Positions 26,380 through 39,164 of a stretch of DNA of 64,000 nucleotides are shown here, one piece after another. Below the pieces are notes generated by a model, which did no database searches, was not told the origin of the DNA, and saw only the letters and a list, made by a program, of their open reading frames with translations. The stretch is taken from positions 25,722,166-25,786,165 of the forward strand of contig CAIIXF020000011.1 of NCBI GenBank assembly GCA_903813345.2, read 5' to 3'. Position numbers and translations under genes: made by a program. This DNA comes from Owenia fusiformis. Its lineage: Eukaryota; Annelida; Polychaeta; Sabellida; Oweniidae. The first letter of the stretch is position 1. The number at the start of each line of letters is the position of its first letter.

Positions 26380-27530
26380 TAGTACCTCAATTGAAATACT
26401 CAATTCTGATTGGTTGATGAGCGGTCAACAAAATGTATTGTTAGTACCTCAACTGAAATACTCGATTCTGATTGGTTGATTAGCGATCAATATTATGTAT
26501 TGTTGACCGCTACTAGGTACTGTTGACCGCTACTTCTGAAAAACGTTTCATGATGTCACAAAAAAACATGGAAGACGGACATTTTGTAAACGTTGATGAA
26601 AATGACTTTACTAGGCGACGAGTATAGCAAAAATACAAATAGAAACTTAAAATTAACATTAATTCACTAACGAGTACGCCGTGATGTGCCAAATACAGAG
26701 TTAAGCTACATGCACTGTCTCCAGATTTTCTAAAAAAATATTGCTAACGTGGTTCGGAGAAAAGGTTGTGAAATGAAGCCATGCCGATTGATGATTGTCG
26801 TCTATATGTGTATTATTAGTTTACTTGGACTAACAAAACAATTGTAGACCTTTCCATTCGATCAACCGTCAAAATCATATACGGTCTCTGTCAACAGTAG
26901 TTTTTCGGTTTACAGTCTCGGTATACAATTTTGCCGGTTGACCTCTGGGGAGGTCAACAATTGTAAACTGTTGACCACTATTAGGTACTGTTGACCGCTA
27001 TTTTTGAAAAATTGTTTTTTAATGTTGAAATTTTTTTAATTTTGAAAAGACAAGTTGTGTATAAAATTACAAGTATTCGACGGTTTGGGGGATTTTTTGC
27101 TAAAATATGATACCTTTACTATATTCGATTATATATTCGTCCAATTATTGTATTATTTGGACTAACAGAACAATTGTTAACCTCTCTTTTCGGTCAACTG
27201 GCAAAAGTGTCCTCGACCTCTGGTCTTGATCAACAGTACTTTCAAGGTTTACAGTATCGGTATACAATTTTGCCAGTTGACCTTAAGAGAGGTCTACAAT
27301 TGTATATTATATCCTTCAAATTATTATATTCTTCGGACTAACAAACAATTGTTAACCTCTTTATTCGGTCAACTGGCCAAAGTGTATACCTCAACAGTAA
27401 ACCCTGAGAGTACTGTTGACCTCGACCTCCGAACTTTCAAGGATTACAGTATCGGTATACAATTTTGCCAGTTGACCTCAAGTGAGGTCTACAATTGTAT
27501 ATCCTTTGTTATCCCACCCAAAGTATGATG
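26380..27530. repeat. Complex of TTGACCGC and GGTCAAC repeats
   Basis: A 58-base tandem pair (GTTAGTACCTCAA.TGAAATACTC, then ATTCTGATTGGTTGAT) lies at about 26378-26500. It is followed by copies of TACTGTTGACCGCTA. Three related longer units start with GGACTAAC at about 26827, 27159 and 27335. Each contains GTATACAATTTTGCC.GTTGAC and GAGGTC.ACAATTGTA. The family recurs in inverted form near 62940-63060, so it is dispersed. The open frame at 27226-27528 follows from the repeat and is not supported as a gene. Confidence 0.6.
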
Positions 27531-28270
27531 TCTGTCATATATCAAGTTGAAGAGTTGTATACGCTGCTCAGGAGTTTACGCTATCCAGGAGTTATACATC
27601 GTTCTCAAGAGGTGTATAGGATGAGTGTTGGTTTAATGATATTGCAGTTATACAATGCTATTATATAAAGGTTATTTACTGAGAGGCATTCAATATTGGT
27701 TTTATTCCGAGAGACAATATGATATTTCCCGAGGGCCCGGGATATCTGGGATAACTGTACCCCTATCAATTTACCTTTTGGGCCCTTAATCTGATCACTT
27801 TTGTTTACCTTTTTACTCAGTCGGAGAGAAGGAATCCAAAGAGAGCAATAATTCTACATGTGCGTCGTGCAAGATTTCCATTAAACGTGTAACTAAACGG
27901 CCTCTCTAATAAAGTCAATTAGACGTTTTTACACGTTGGCTCTCCAAATTGGAGGAATAAAGAATCATATCATATTATATCATAGATGAAGCAATCATCC
28001 CATCAACATAAGCTCACGAATGTCACAGTTAAACTGTTTTAGTTATAATTTGATAAACAGTGGTAACGTACATCTACTAGTTTATCACTGTTCCACAGAT
28101 GGATGACATATAATTTCCAATAGCTCGTCATGTTTACCGAGAACGAAAGATGTTTGTCCACCATTTTGTATGATACTAACTGGAGTCAGGGTCATCAAGC
28201 TATGGAACAGTGGTTTATGAAAATAGATTGGGTTACTAAAGCTTGCCATGTTAAAGGCGATTGAACTATA

Positions 28271-29262
28271 CAGTGTGTCTCAAAAAAAATGTTACACTTA
28301 CAAAAAGTTCAATATCTTTCATGATTTTGACTTTTACCCTAAAATATACTTAGATACCAAAAGGCCAGCCTTTTTAGAATAAATCCACACCATCAGATTC
28401 AAAATCCGTCCATGATTGGCTGCACAGGACTGATTTTATAGACGCATGTGAAATCTGATTTGCGCCAATTTCTCAGTGGTTGGACATCTGGCGGTCAATT
28501 CTTTTTTGGTGTGAATGCTGTTGACAGTGATATCTTGATATGATCAATGATTCAATTGTTTCTTTCCTGGATAGAAATACAACATTTCATTGTCAAAGGT
28601 TCAATTTCGTTACGTATGATGGCAACAGGATAGTGCAAAGGCCTGTGGCAGATCATTTGGTAGAACTGTTTGGAAATCAGAAGATAGCATTGAATTACCC
28701 AATTGATTGGCCCCCAGGGTCATCCCACTTTACACCCTTGATTTTTTGAAGGGCCTCTGAAAGCACTTTACATCATCACAAACTAACCTAAATGAACTTC
28801 TACAAAAATAATTGATGGAATCAGTGTGGTATTACAATGCATGTTCGTATGGGCAAGGGTACCTCAGATCCTCAGATTTGATTTCACATTCAACCTGTTG
28901 AGGGGACCACATGTTTGTGTGGATAGGCCTAATGACCATATGTAAGACAAATAGGAAAATTACAGAATGACTCAGTTAAAGGTCAAGCTTCTGCTCAGAA
29001 GAAAGTTAAATGTTTAAGAAACTGTTCCTCTTTTGTCATTTGGTCCATCCAATCACTTAGAAGTTGGCGCAAGTCAGATTTTACTATGGGACACTAAAAG
29101 CTGTCCTGTGGAGTCAATCAAGGACAGATTTTGAATCTGATGGTGTCAAATTATTCGAGAAAGATTTTTCTTTTGGTATCCAAAGTATATTTTAGGGGGA
29201 AAGTCAAAATTCTGAAAGATATTGAACTTTTTGTAAGTGTAACATTTTTTTTGAGACACTCT
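28271..29262 (+). mobile_element. Decayed Tc1/mariner element
   Basis: Terminal inverted repeats start CAGTGTGTCTCAAAAAAAAT and continue ACACTTACAAAAAGTTCAAT; the right end carries the inverse with one base lost at its tip. TA lies at the left boundary (28269-28270) and a TA at the right. The plus strand around 28540-28760 encodes transposase remnants: HLVELFGNQKIALN followed by WPPGSSHFTPLIF, which corresponds to the W.P.SPDL.PLDFF region of these transposases, then GP.LKALY in a shifted frame. It is non-functional. The element lies inside the 4-kb element at 25771-29771, so it inserted later. Confidence 0.85.
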
Positions 29263-30051
29263 TATAGAACAACGTCCAGTACATTATAATATCTAAAAGT
29301 ATAAATTTTTGAAAATACATGTAAAGGATCTTCGCCCGCAGGACATGTATTTTGAATGCCTTGAGAAGAACGCAAATATGGGTAATGGGTAACGGTGTTG
29401 CAATAGTAGTATTTAAAAATCTGTTCCTCTCGAGATTTATGGTCTTCTGAAATTATACTATTATTTGGTGTTGCTGCATCATTGCTCAAATCTAGAGGAG
29501 TGTTGTTGCATCTTCGGTTTGGTGTTGTTGCATCAATAGTGAGGAACTAAAACCGTGAACTTATTGCTTCTTGGTGATGGTACATGTATACTAATGACAG
29601 TTTCTTTAAATATAGATCGTGCGCTAACTTCACGTGTATGGTTATTGAGCAACTCGTCCTAGAAATGGGTTTAAATTGGGGAAACAAAATATCGTTCGAA
29701 AATCTATCACCGGAAGTCTGGCCATCTTGATGCAACAACACGGTGTTGTTGCATCACGATACTCCCCAGTGAGAAAAGGTTTATTAAAGCATTTAAAGAT
29801 GGCAGCACGTTTTACTAAGGAACTACATACAGTTTATATAGATAGTTTATAAGCTCTGATTGCATTATCGTGTCTCCTAAGCCGATGCCGGCTGCTGTTA
29901 TTTTAACCTGTGACACAAAATTAACTACTTCAAACTTTTAAACTGAATTATTAACAAATGACCTATACTCTAGAAGTAATGCTACTATGCTACATGTTAC
30001 AATAAGTACTAACCAAACATTTCAAAAAGGCCAGTTAAGCTCTGATGTGCT

Positions 30052-30178
30052 GTTTAAGAACCTCTATTCTTACAATTGAAAATGGATTCTAGCAATACTA
30101 TCCAACATGAATCTACTTGTTGAGACGCGATTAACTTGAGTTCTTCTGAGAAAATGGGGATTTCAGCAATTAATCTAT
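30052..30178. mobile_element. Single arm of an intronic MITE family
   Basis: This segment (TTTAAGAACCTCTATTCTTA, then GAAAATGGATT, CAATACTATCCAACATGAAT, ACTTGTTGAGA, AGTTCTTCTGAGAAAA) matches the inverse of the right arm of the foldback element at 47975-48291. No matching second arm is seen nearby, so it is a broken copy. Confidence 0.65.
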
Positions 30179-30844
30179 TAATTTGTAACTAATTTACCCA
30201 TCGTCACCAATTTTCCCAAATTATAGCCAATTTTTCACCAAAAACGCGAGCATTTTTTATTATTTTTAGTGCAAAGTTATATCGTACCTTTGGACATGAT
30301 TCAAGCTGTAAAAGTGACAATTTAATTCCCAGCCTATTTTTATTTATTTTCCTTCATTTTTAGAAATGACAGTGACAAAACCATATGAAATACAAGGCTA
30401 ATACTTTGCTCAGTGTTATGGCTTGCCCTAAAAAAATTTAGCCGAATGAACTATGATATTAGAATGTGCTTGTTCATTCTAGGATGAATTTTCTTCATCC
30501 TAGGTTAAACCATTGTAATCAAATTGGAGTGACGAGATAATGTCAACGCATATTTCCAAGACATTTGATATAATTTGATGAAATAGAATATTGCTATTTA
30601 CTCTTTTTGATTAATGTATGCACAGGCGGTCAAAATTCACTCATTTGTCAGTTTTTCAGATTTTGACAAAATGATATACTTTGGTAGAACAGTAAGAATT
30701 TACTCTGTTGCAATGGTTTTATATTTGATGCATTGCTCATTAAACTTTGGACTCGAAGCATTCCAGCTTAATCATTTGTAATTAAGTTGCAAAGACTTCA
30801 AAAAGAAATTTAATTTATCCAGGTCCCCATTAAATCACAGGGTG

Positions 30845-32185
30845 AGTACAGGGTGAGAAATTCAAATTTAAGGCATCTAAGAGTAAAGAGGTTATCTTTC
30901 AATCTAAACACACACGAAAAGTTAAGAAACAAATTCCAGTAACAATGAATAATGAGCAAATACCTCTTGTAAATAGCCATAAACATTTAGGCATCATTTT
31001 AGACAAAAACCTTAGCTTTAAAGAACACATTAACTCAGTGATTACTAGGTGTAATAAAATGTTAAATCCATTAAAAGCACTCAAATTTTCAGTAAGATCA
31101 AAACACTTACAGACGATTTATGTGGCATTCATTCTCCCACATCTCGAATATGGCAATATTATTTTTGACAGCGCAAATCTAAACCTCTCAGCAAGTTTAG
31201 ATAGAGTCCAATATAGAGCGGGTCTTATTGTAAGTGGTTGTATCCAAGGGTCAAACTCTGAGAAGGTGATGGCATGTCTTGGATGGAGATCCTTATCCAA
31301 TCGAAGAAAAGAAAAAAACTAGTAAATAATTATAAGATGCCTTCATATGTTTCAAATGTTTTTGAACAGTATAAGAATCAGGTAAATCACCAAAGACTTC
31401 GACGTAGCAATGATTTTAAGATCCCATCCAAAGCATCTGCTAAACTTAGGAAGTTTACAGCTTCATCCAGTATTAAATTATGGGATAATTTACCTGATGA
31501 ACTGAAACAAGCACACTCACGCAACTCGTTTAAGTATAAAATTAGAGCATTTTTGAATGGGAAAAAGAGAAAATTCACAACCCCAAGATTAAACCTATCC
31601 AGAGATAAAGAAATTGTCTTAAATAAAACGGGATGTGATCTCATTTTTAGGCAGCATCTTTTTACACATAACTTCAAAAATATTCCAAATGCCAAATGTA
31701 AATCTGGTCACTCTACTGAATCAACCAAACACCTATTGCTCCATTGCCCTCTTTTTAACATTCGAAGACTCAATTTTTACAGAGAACTAGGGGGATTGCC
31801 ATCCTTTAATTTAAACTCTTTTAATAATAATAGAAAACAGGAAGACAGGGTAGACTTTCTACTTTTTGCAGATCCTTCTCTTGACACAATTACAAATAGA
31901 AAGGCTATTGAATTAACAGCCGAATTTTTACACTCTATTGTCTTCAGAAGTTAAATAGTCCAATATTCATTAATATGTACATATATCTCTGACCTGTCTT
32001 CACGTTTTCACGATTATTTTCATGTTCATAAATATGTTTTGTATCTATCATTTTTACATTGTGACCTATTTTAACCTATATTGTTACTGCTTTAACAGGG
32101 CCAATAATGCTTCGGCGTGGGCCCTGTATCTGTTTGTATGATGTATTATGAAATAAAGGAAATGTAAAAATGTTAAAAAAAACTT
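30845..32185 (+). mobile_element. CR1/Jockey-like LINE, 3' part of ORF2
   Basis: Coding similarity starts upstream of the first in-frame ATG (ASKSKEVIFQSKHTR near 30873) and runs through VNSHKHLGIILDKNLSFKEH, PLKALKFSVRSKHLQTIYVA and FILPHLEYGNIIFD to CLGWRSLSNRRK. This is the region after the reverse transcriptase catalytic core in CR1/Jockey-superfamily LINEs. A frame change near 31300 leads to a second frame (31325-31954) with SSSIKLWDNLPDEL and a CX..H..HC-like end (KCKSGHSTESTKHLLLHCPL). The 3' UTR has an inverted pair ACAGGGCC / GGCCCTGT at about 32094-32128 and ends with AATAAAGGAAATG then an A-run. Most of the reverse transcriptase and the endonuclease are missing. Confidence 0.88.
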
Positions 32186-32189
32186 ACAA

Positions 32190-34700
32190 GAATATATAAA
32201 CATTGAACAAGCTTCGTTTGTGCCAAAAATGTCTTTAAACCCATGCTGGGTGACTAGATTATTAATGTTTGTTTGGGTTACCTTTTTTGGCCCAGCTTGT
32301 ACTTAACCTGTCAACAATTCAACATGCATACACTCCCACATTTTCATTCAAGATGGCGCTGCTACGAAATACCTTTAAGGAACTATATTCACAGTTTTTT
32401 TTGTCCCTTCCAAAAGGCGGAGGGATACACTTGTGTTCTTAGACTTTATATATAGACACTGAATTTTAGTTTGCAAACACAGATATTTCCGTGGGACTGG
32501 AAACACATCGAGGAACTTCTTAGGAACGCTTGGGTTAACTAGGACATTGCATATACGGTAGACGTGTAGGGGAACAATGGCTGAACAAACATCACTCAAT
32601 AGAGATGGTAAGATGTGATATCTGTCACAATTCCGTGGTCAACAGTCTTCTTCAGGCTTGAGTCAGCAAGCCATATAATAGTTCATACCCTAGACGATTT
32701 ACATGTAACATTGACATGCGATGAAAAGCAGAAAGCATCGATATATATTTTTTGATACAAATGTAGAATGTGATTTGCTACAAGTAATCAAAAAATAATA
32801 ATTCACCTTTCAAACAATTTAATGTTTAATTGATCAAAACAAATATCTTGTTGGTACGCAATTCTGCCTGTCCACACTTTTCACGGGTTCGTATTTGATT
32901 CGATTTTCATCAATATGCATGTTAAATAGAGCACGTAGATTAAATTCATATAGTACAACAATTAATCAAAGTGTCTTTCTACTCATCATATACTTAAATA
33001 TGTTCTACCATCGAAATAAAGCCTTTAATTTTACCGCTCAAAATATGACACCGGACAACGGATACTGTAAAAGATAATCATATCTATCCTTTCTCTGTTT
33101 ATTACTTGAAAACCAGATTCCGTTGTCATTGATGATATGAAAGACGGTATAGTGTGGCGATTCACGACCACATTTGATCGAAATTGGGATTTCATATGAC
33201 ACACCATCACAAGAGCTTAATACAGGCACAAAATTAGCGACGATAACATCTCGTGAAAAAAGAAAGTGATTAAAAAGTCAAAGCGACGGTTACGTTTGCC
33301 ATTTTACCGTTGTCAGGGTGGTCCGTTAATTATGAAGATGTAAACTGAACTAAAAATTACATAATATATGATAACACAGCTGAACAATCCACACTGACAT
33401 CTGTCAAAATTAATAAATCGTGTAATATGTAATATTTTAGTATAAACTAACTTCACCTCTGAGTCCTTCAATTATTTTCCTTTATCTATATGACAATCTG
33501 GTTTAATACTAGGCCTAATGTAATACCTTTTGATTTATGTAATAGATAAACAATGAGTCGTGGGGATTGGGAAAAATAATGGCCAAGGGTCGTAACCCCG
33601 AGACCGCTACTTTTCCTAAGATCCAAGACGAACTGTTTATCTAACTTAAAGGAATATTCCTTGCCAGACCCTTTCTCTCTTGATATGGTAGCTATAATCA
33701 TATAGTTTCCATATTAAGCAAAACATGGGAAAATGTTTTAATTAAAAATCTAGTGCTTATTTCCAGTGAGTTGCCATCTTTTAAGATTTCTTGCAGGAAG
33801 TGATGTCATCAACTCTCAACTTCTATAACCTTGCCCATAACAGTATAGGAAAGTAGCACTAAAATGCTCGGAGATTAAAACTTCCGGGAAGAAGCCTATC
33901 TAAAACATCACTCTCCGTGAAACGAAAACACTAATAAAAATGCCGGTAAAATTAACCCTAAATTATGGAACAAGAGCTGATTACATATCTCTAAAGGCAT
34001 CTAAAGCACTACAGATATCACTGTATGTATAAAACTAAATAAACTACATTAATAACTCCATGAAATCTGCACCACCTGTATGCGATCTTGACAAAAATAA
34101 ATATGGAATGCAAAAAATGAAAAATAAAAAAATGAAAAATTCGTTACAGATTGTATAATATATTATATAATTTATTTTATAAGTTTATTTGCCGTCTTCC
34201 CTAGATTCGGTCTACTAAAAATCAAAGGGGAAAAAGTCGAGATGGGACAATTTGATGTCATGCACGTTCAAAGGAGATTTCATACTTAGCTTAATCGAAA
34301 GATATTAAACTCGACTACATCATTGAATATGGGCTATGGGCATTCTGGAAATACCAAATATGTTGTCATTGTACCCTAATCAATTGTTCAACGTCAAAAA
34401 ATATTTTCGGAGAAAAGAACGCTAAATGGGGCAAATTATACTACCTGGTCCCAATACATGCATAGTGGAATCTCACTAGAAATGCATAATTTTGTATATT
34501 GAAATGAAGAGAGTCTTTGTAACCCGCCATATTTCTATCAGTTTTTGTCTTCGTAAAAATAGACACAAGTCGTAAAATGTTTGCTATGTAAACAATATAA
34601 ATACATAACTTATATTTTTAAGGTTAAGTTGCAGTTGAATATAGGTAGAATAGGTCTAAATGACTTTTGTGTTCATAGTTTTGATTTTCAAGAAGATAAT
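32190..34700. other. No firm gene; dispersed repeat near 33110
   Basis: A 90-base segment at about 33110-33200 (TTCCGTTGTCATTGA.GATAT, then GTGGCGATTCACGAC) recurs inverted at about 49890-49960. It is therefore a dispersed repeat. A possible short first exon at 32577-32607 is discussed among the rejected items. The remainder is AT-rich without recognisable coding sequence. Confidence 0.4.
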
Positions 34701-35134
34701 AAGGGCCTAAAGTAGGCCTAGCCTACTGTTTTTGTTTGGGTGTCGACCTTTGGCTTGCAACCGAAGATACCTCAAGAAAAACCGGAGAATGCCGAAGAAT
34801 TTATTTGCAAACGATGTTGGCCGAGGGTACAACGAATGTGAAGAGGGCGTCTCCAGTTGGTCAAAAAGAGAGGCTCGGCATTCTCCGTCCGATTGAATCG
34901 GCAAAATTCGGTTGCATGGCTACCTTCGGCTGCATGGCCCAACCTCGATTGAATGGAAAATATGCTGTCCCGTTTTGTTTGGCTATTTCTTGGGCATCCA
35001 AGATGGCGGATGTTCGTTGGTGACGTCACAAGATGTCATTACGTCATAAATGAACTTCGGCAAATGTTGCTCCATACCAAATTTGAGGTAAATTGGATGA
35101 GGAACTAGATAATGGCAACTCCGCGGAGTAGCAA

Positions 35135-35879
35135 ATCCCAACGAACAAAATATCAATTACCAAATTCCAATCAATTATACTCATTACTTTGGTTGAAAAT
35201 GAAAAAATTAGATTTTAGAATTGCGAATTCCTGCAAAGCAGCCATTTTGAATTTTCTGAGGTACAAATCTGAAAAATAATACCATAATTGTGATCTACTC
35301 CAAAATTCCTTCAATTTGAGTATAATATAGCCATACTTTGAAGGGATCGAAAAATTATTGCGAAATCGTACATTAGACGGCCATTTTGAATTTTACGAGG
35401 CTCGAATCAGAAAAAATATACAATATTTGCAATTTACTCTTAATTGCCTTTGAGTATAATAAAGCTATACTCTAGAGAGATCTAAAAATTAGCGAAAATT
35501 TCTGTTTTCCTGTCCCCCCATACACGGCCCCTGGGGGTCAGAATGAAAAACACGGAATATATGTGAAATAGATAAATGTTGTAAATACACTACCGAAATT
35601 TCAAACAATAATATTAATTACTTTGGTTTAGAATGAAAAATTTATGATTTTTGCGAAAAAGTCCCGTCAGTTTTAAAGCGGCGGCCATCTTGAAAAAATT
35701 TTTTTTGCGTAAAACTATTCACCAATATACATCTTTCCACTAAATATGAAGAAAATCTGTCAACTAGTATTTGAGTTATCTTCCGGACAGACGGACGGAC
35801 TGACTGACTGACTGACTGACTGACGGACAGACGGACGGAGGGCTTCACTATATCCCTAACGAACTTCGTTCGTTGGGAT
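35135..35879. mobile_element. 745-bp repeat with ATCCCAACGAAC ends
   Basis: ATCCCAACGAAC at the left (35135) faces GTTCGTTGGGAT at the right (35868-35879). Just inside the right end lies a hairpin CCCTAACGAAC-TTC-GTTCGTTGGG preceded by a TGAC/GGAC-rich run (about 35791-35838). The body contains two units of about 155 bases with GCCATTTTGAATTTT.CGAGG (near 35240 and 35383). No protein is encoded; the minus-strand frame through the GACGGACGGACTGACTGAC run is spurious. Similar short repeats with GGACGGAC tracts are common in bivalve genomes, to my recollection. Confidence 0.55.
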
Positions 35880-36254
35880 AATAAAAAGGTTGTGACCAAA
35901 TTATCATATATTGAAATCACCAAATGCAACGTTTTAGATGGTAAAAATGAGCATTTTAAAATTCAAGGGAGTTCTTTTGAGCGTCTCTTACATAATAAGG
36001 AAAAGAAAATTGAATATTATTGTAACATATATTTTTCATATAGATTAACTGTGTTTTGATAGAAAACATGGTATTTTCATGTTAAAAGCATTGTTGGAGA
36101 GTCTCCCGAAAAACAGATGTACCATTTCTTGCTGGTATTTCTGTAAATGTACATGAGATCGGGACATACTATGAGTGTGTTAATGATTTTTATGAACAAA
36201 AGATAAGGAAAATGCATGAAAAAGCTCTCCCAATCCATTCTACATATCCCTCTA

Positions 36255-39164
36255 TGGTGTTTAAACTGCTTCTCTATTCGGTACATTAAATATTCCATAA
36301 ATACCAAATAAAACAAACAATTTACCAAACCTTTACCCAATCTATCGAATGTTTTTTTTATTTTATCGAATATAATAATATATACAATTTATATTCGCTA
36401 AACAATAACACTTGTTCTTTGTGTTGGTATTTGCATTGATATTTATACATGTATTTGTGCGATGCAGCGAATCAATTTGTTTTTAACGCAAGTAATTAGA
36501 CTCCAGATGAAAATCTGGAGTCTATTGTTTTTGCCTCTTTTCTTCTTATTCTTTATTCTTCTTTTACTGGTCACGTTTTTTCAACAACTATAAGGTATCT
36601 ATTCAAGACAATTATATGGTTAATTAAGGTACTTAATCTAGTTGGTGGGAAATTGGGTCAAATTTTTATCTAGGTCAAAGGTCAAGAACTAGGTCAAATC
36701 CAGTACTTTGTCACTTTTTTCGATTTTCTCGTTCGTCCTTCAATATTTTCGATCCGGTTTTTTTTCATTGTGTTCCTTATAAAAAAAAGTAGGAAAGCTA
36801 GGGTCGATTTAGTTTTTTGATATCTCAAACCGATTTCGAGATATCAGTGTCCGAAAACGAGGTCCAAAAAAAGTTCTCCGAATCAAATGTCCAGGATATT
36901 AGTCTTATAGGAAATTTTCTCAGGAATCCGAAATTTGGATCAGACTTCCGGTTCTGAAGTTATTGCGTTTTGAAAGCTCAAAAATCGCTGAAAATGGAGC
37001 CCATGTTAAGTCCATGTTAAATTTTGTATACATGTAGCCAATAGTGTGCTAATGGTGTTAGCCTTTTGCCGTCAGAAAGTATTTTGCCCCACTTTTGAGA
37101 TATGGTGTCCGAAAAGTAGGTCAAAATAAAAAATTCTCCAAATTTGACGTTTGAGTTATGAATTAAGTATAGGATTTTCTCAGGAATCCGAATCTGCAAA
37201 CCAAATTTCAATCCGACTTCTGGTTCGGAAGTTATGACATTTTGAAAGCTCAAAAATCGCTAAAGGTGCCCAATGTTATGTCAATGGGAAAAAAGTTTTT
37301 TTTTGAAGTGTAAAATACAAGATATAGACTAATTACAGCTTAAAATAATGAAAGCCTATGAAAGAAGGGGACCTCGAAAGCTACTTAACTTCAAAATTCG
37401 GACACCAAAATCCCTAGGTCAAAATCTAGGTCAAATTCAAAGTTTTTCCTTATTTTTGCGATTCTGACACTACAGATTAACCATATTCTTTGAAAGTGTG
37501 TATACATGTAGCCAAGAGTGTGCAAATAGTGTTAGCCTTTTGCCGTGAGAAAGTATTTTGACTCACTTTTGAGATATGGTGTCCGAAAAGTAGGTCAAAA
37601 TAAAAAGTTTCCAAATTTAACGTATGAGTTATGAATTAAGGATGAAATTTTCTCTGGAATCCAAATCTGCAAACCAAATTTCGATCCGACTTCCGGTTCG
37701 GAAGTTATGGCGTTTTGAAAGCTCAAAAATCGCTAAATTTGGTGCCCCATGTTATGTCAATGGGAAAAAAAATTGTGAGTGTAAAATACGAGATATAGAC
37801 TAAGTACAGCTAAACATAATGGAAGCCCATAAAAGAAGGGGACCTCAAAACCTTCTAATCTTGAAAATTTGGACAACAAAAAATGCCTAATCTCGAAAAA
37901 CCAATATGACGATATCCCTGTGCTAAGTCAATGGGAAAAATGAAAATACATGAATTGAAAAATACCAGATACAGACTGGATTCAAATAAAATTAGAAATG
38001 GACTACAATAGTTAGAGGACCAATAAAGCTAACCTAATTCAAAATTTGGACACTTGAATGCCAAGGTAAAAAATTAGGTCAAATCTATGATTTTTCTTGT
38101 TTTTACTATCTTGACACTGCACTAAATATTTCTTTTTGAAATTTAGTATACAGATAGCCAAGAGTATGCTAATAGTGTTAGCCTTTTGCCGTCGTTTAGA
38201 TTATACGCCATTTTGAAATTTCGAAAAAATCAATATATCATGGTAACCTGGTAGAAAGTCAGACGAATCGAAGAAGATATTGAAAAATTAATCCATGTAT
38301 CTATTTATTGATCCATTAATTAATTATTTATCTGTTTATTGATCTATTTAATTATCTATTTGATTACCTATTTTATCTATTTATTTTTCTCTATATATAT
38401 ATCTATTTATTTATTTTTTATTGATATATTTATCAATTTATTCATCTTATTATTCATTTATCTACTTATTCATTTATTTATCTATCTATCTAACTTTATC
38501 TATTTATTAATTATCTATAAACTAAAAACAAATCTGTTATCTGGAGTCTGAAATTGAACTTGTTCAATTTCCAAAGTCTAGTTATTTGTACATTCGGTAT
38601 TTAGATTATTCATATTCGATAAATACCGAATGCCACATTCGATAAATTTCGTTATTTTTCGATACTTTACGAGACTTTCAGTCACGTGATATATTTGAAC
38701 GATGTAGAATAGCCGAGCGGCCATTTTGCAAAACTCGAGGTCACGTGACAAAATTCGAAAAACAACGAAATTTTTCGAATATTACTTTATTGCATTCGGT
38801 AAATAGCAAATTAGCTTTCGGCAAAATGCATTAATTATGTTATAGAAAAATAAACCATTTGATAAATATAGACAAACTTATTTCGGATGTGTCCGAATAG
38901 AAATTCAATATTGTGCATATAATGTGTTACTCTTAAGGAATACCATAATAATTTACACAAAAAACATATCATTTAGCGAATAAAATATGTAATTTAATGC
39001 ACATAGTATTAACTGATTTAATCCATTGGCTATTTTGAAAGTTCAATTTGCTGTAACGAATATATAAACGTTTTTATCGAATGGAAAATTGATTTAGCGA
39101 ATATAAATGTTCCATACATCGAATGTATTTGAATTTAATGAATAAAGAAGCAAAAATAATGCCA
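36255..39164 (-). mobile_element. MITE family A, copy 2, split by an insertion
   Basis: This is copy 1 in reverse orientation: TGGTGTTTAAACTGCTTCTC at the left, and GAAGCAAAAATAATGCCA at the right. TA lies on both outer sides (36253-36254 and 39165-39166). The two halves (36255-36497 and 38582-39164) add up to about 825 bases, the length of copy 1, and align to it on either side of a 2.08-kb insert. The CACGTGA blocks and the GAGCGGCCATTTTGCAAAAC core are all present in the right half. Confidence 0.82.
36498..38581. mobile_element. Helitron-like insert with subterminal hairpins
   Basis: The insert is precisely bounded by comparison with the uninterrupted MITE copies. Its left end is a perfect hairpin, AGACTCCAGAT-GAAA-ATCTGGAGTCT. 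Near its right end TCTGGAGTCT recurs, followed by a perfect hairpin GAAATTGAAC-TT-GTTCAATTTC about ten bases before a terminal CTAG that abuts T. A 3' hairpin followed by CTRR is the signature of Helitron-type elements, and the asymmetric end repeats recall the Helentron (Helitron2) group. No target duplication is seen, as expected for that class. The body is non-coding, with imperfect repeats several hundred bases apart containing GTGTTAGCCTTTTGCCGT (about 37058, 37536 and 38178) and a CTAT/TTTAT-rich run at 38290-38515. Confidence 0.62.

Larger units (their letters stand above)
25771..29771. mobile_element. 4-kb element, long inverted arms, 6-bp target duplication
   Basis: The termini are CACTGGGGGGTATCGTGATG on the left and the inverse of CACTGGGGAGTATCGTGATG on the right. 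AGAAAA lies immediately outside both ends (25765-25770 and 29772-29777), consistent with a 6-base target duplication. The arms are about 315 bases each (25771-26090 and 29455-29771) and closely similar. Each arm carries the motif GATGCAACAACACC about four times, including a perfect 13-base palindromic pair at 25787-25813 and its counterpart at about 29729-29755. The interior holds other repeats (26390-27530), a mariner insertion (28271-29262) and no recognisable transposase or structural genes, so the superfamily is unassigned. It looks like a non-autonomous carrier. Confidence 0.7.

Noticed and set aside
32268-32300. TTTTTTGGCCCAGCTTGTA resembling the right end of the mariner element at 4524-6078
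   Set aside because: Only about 19 bases match with differences, and no second end or transposase is near.
32577-32607. Possible first exon ATGGCTGAACAAACATCACTC.. ending GATG|GTAAG
   Set aside because: Start context and donor are good, but it is only 31 bases and ends in phase 1. Exon A needs a partner ending in phase 2. Without an intermediate exon it cannot be tied to a gene.
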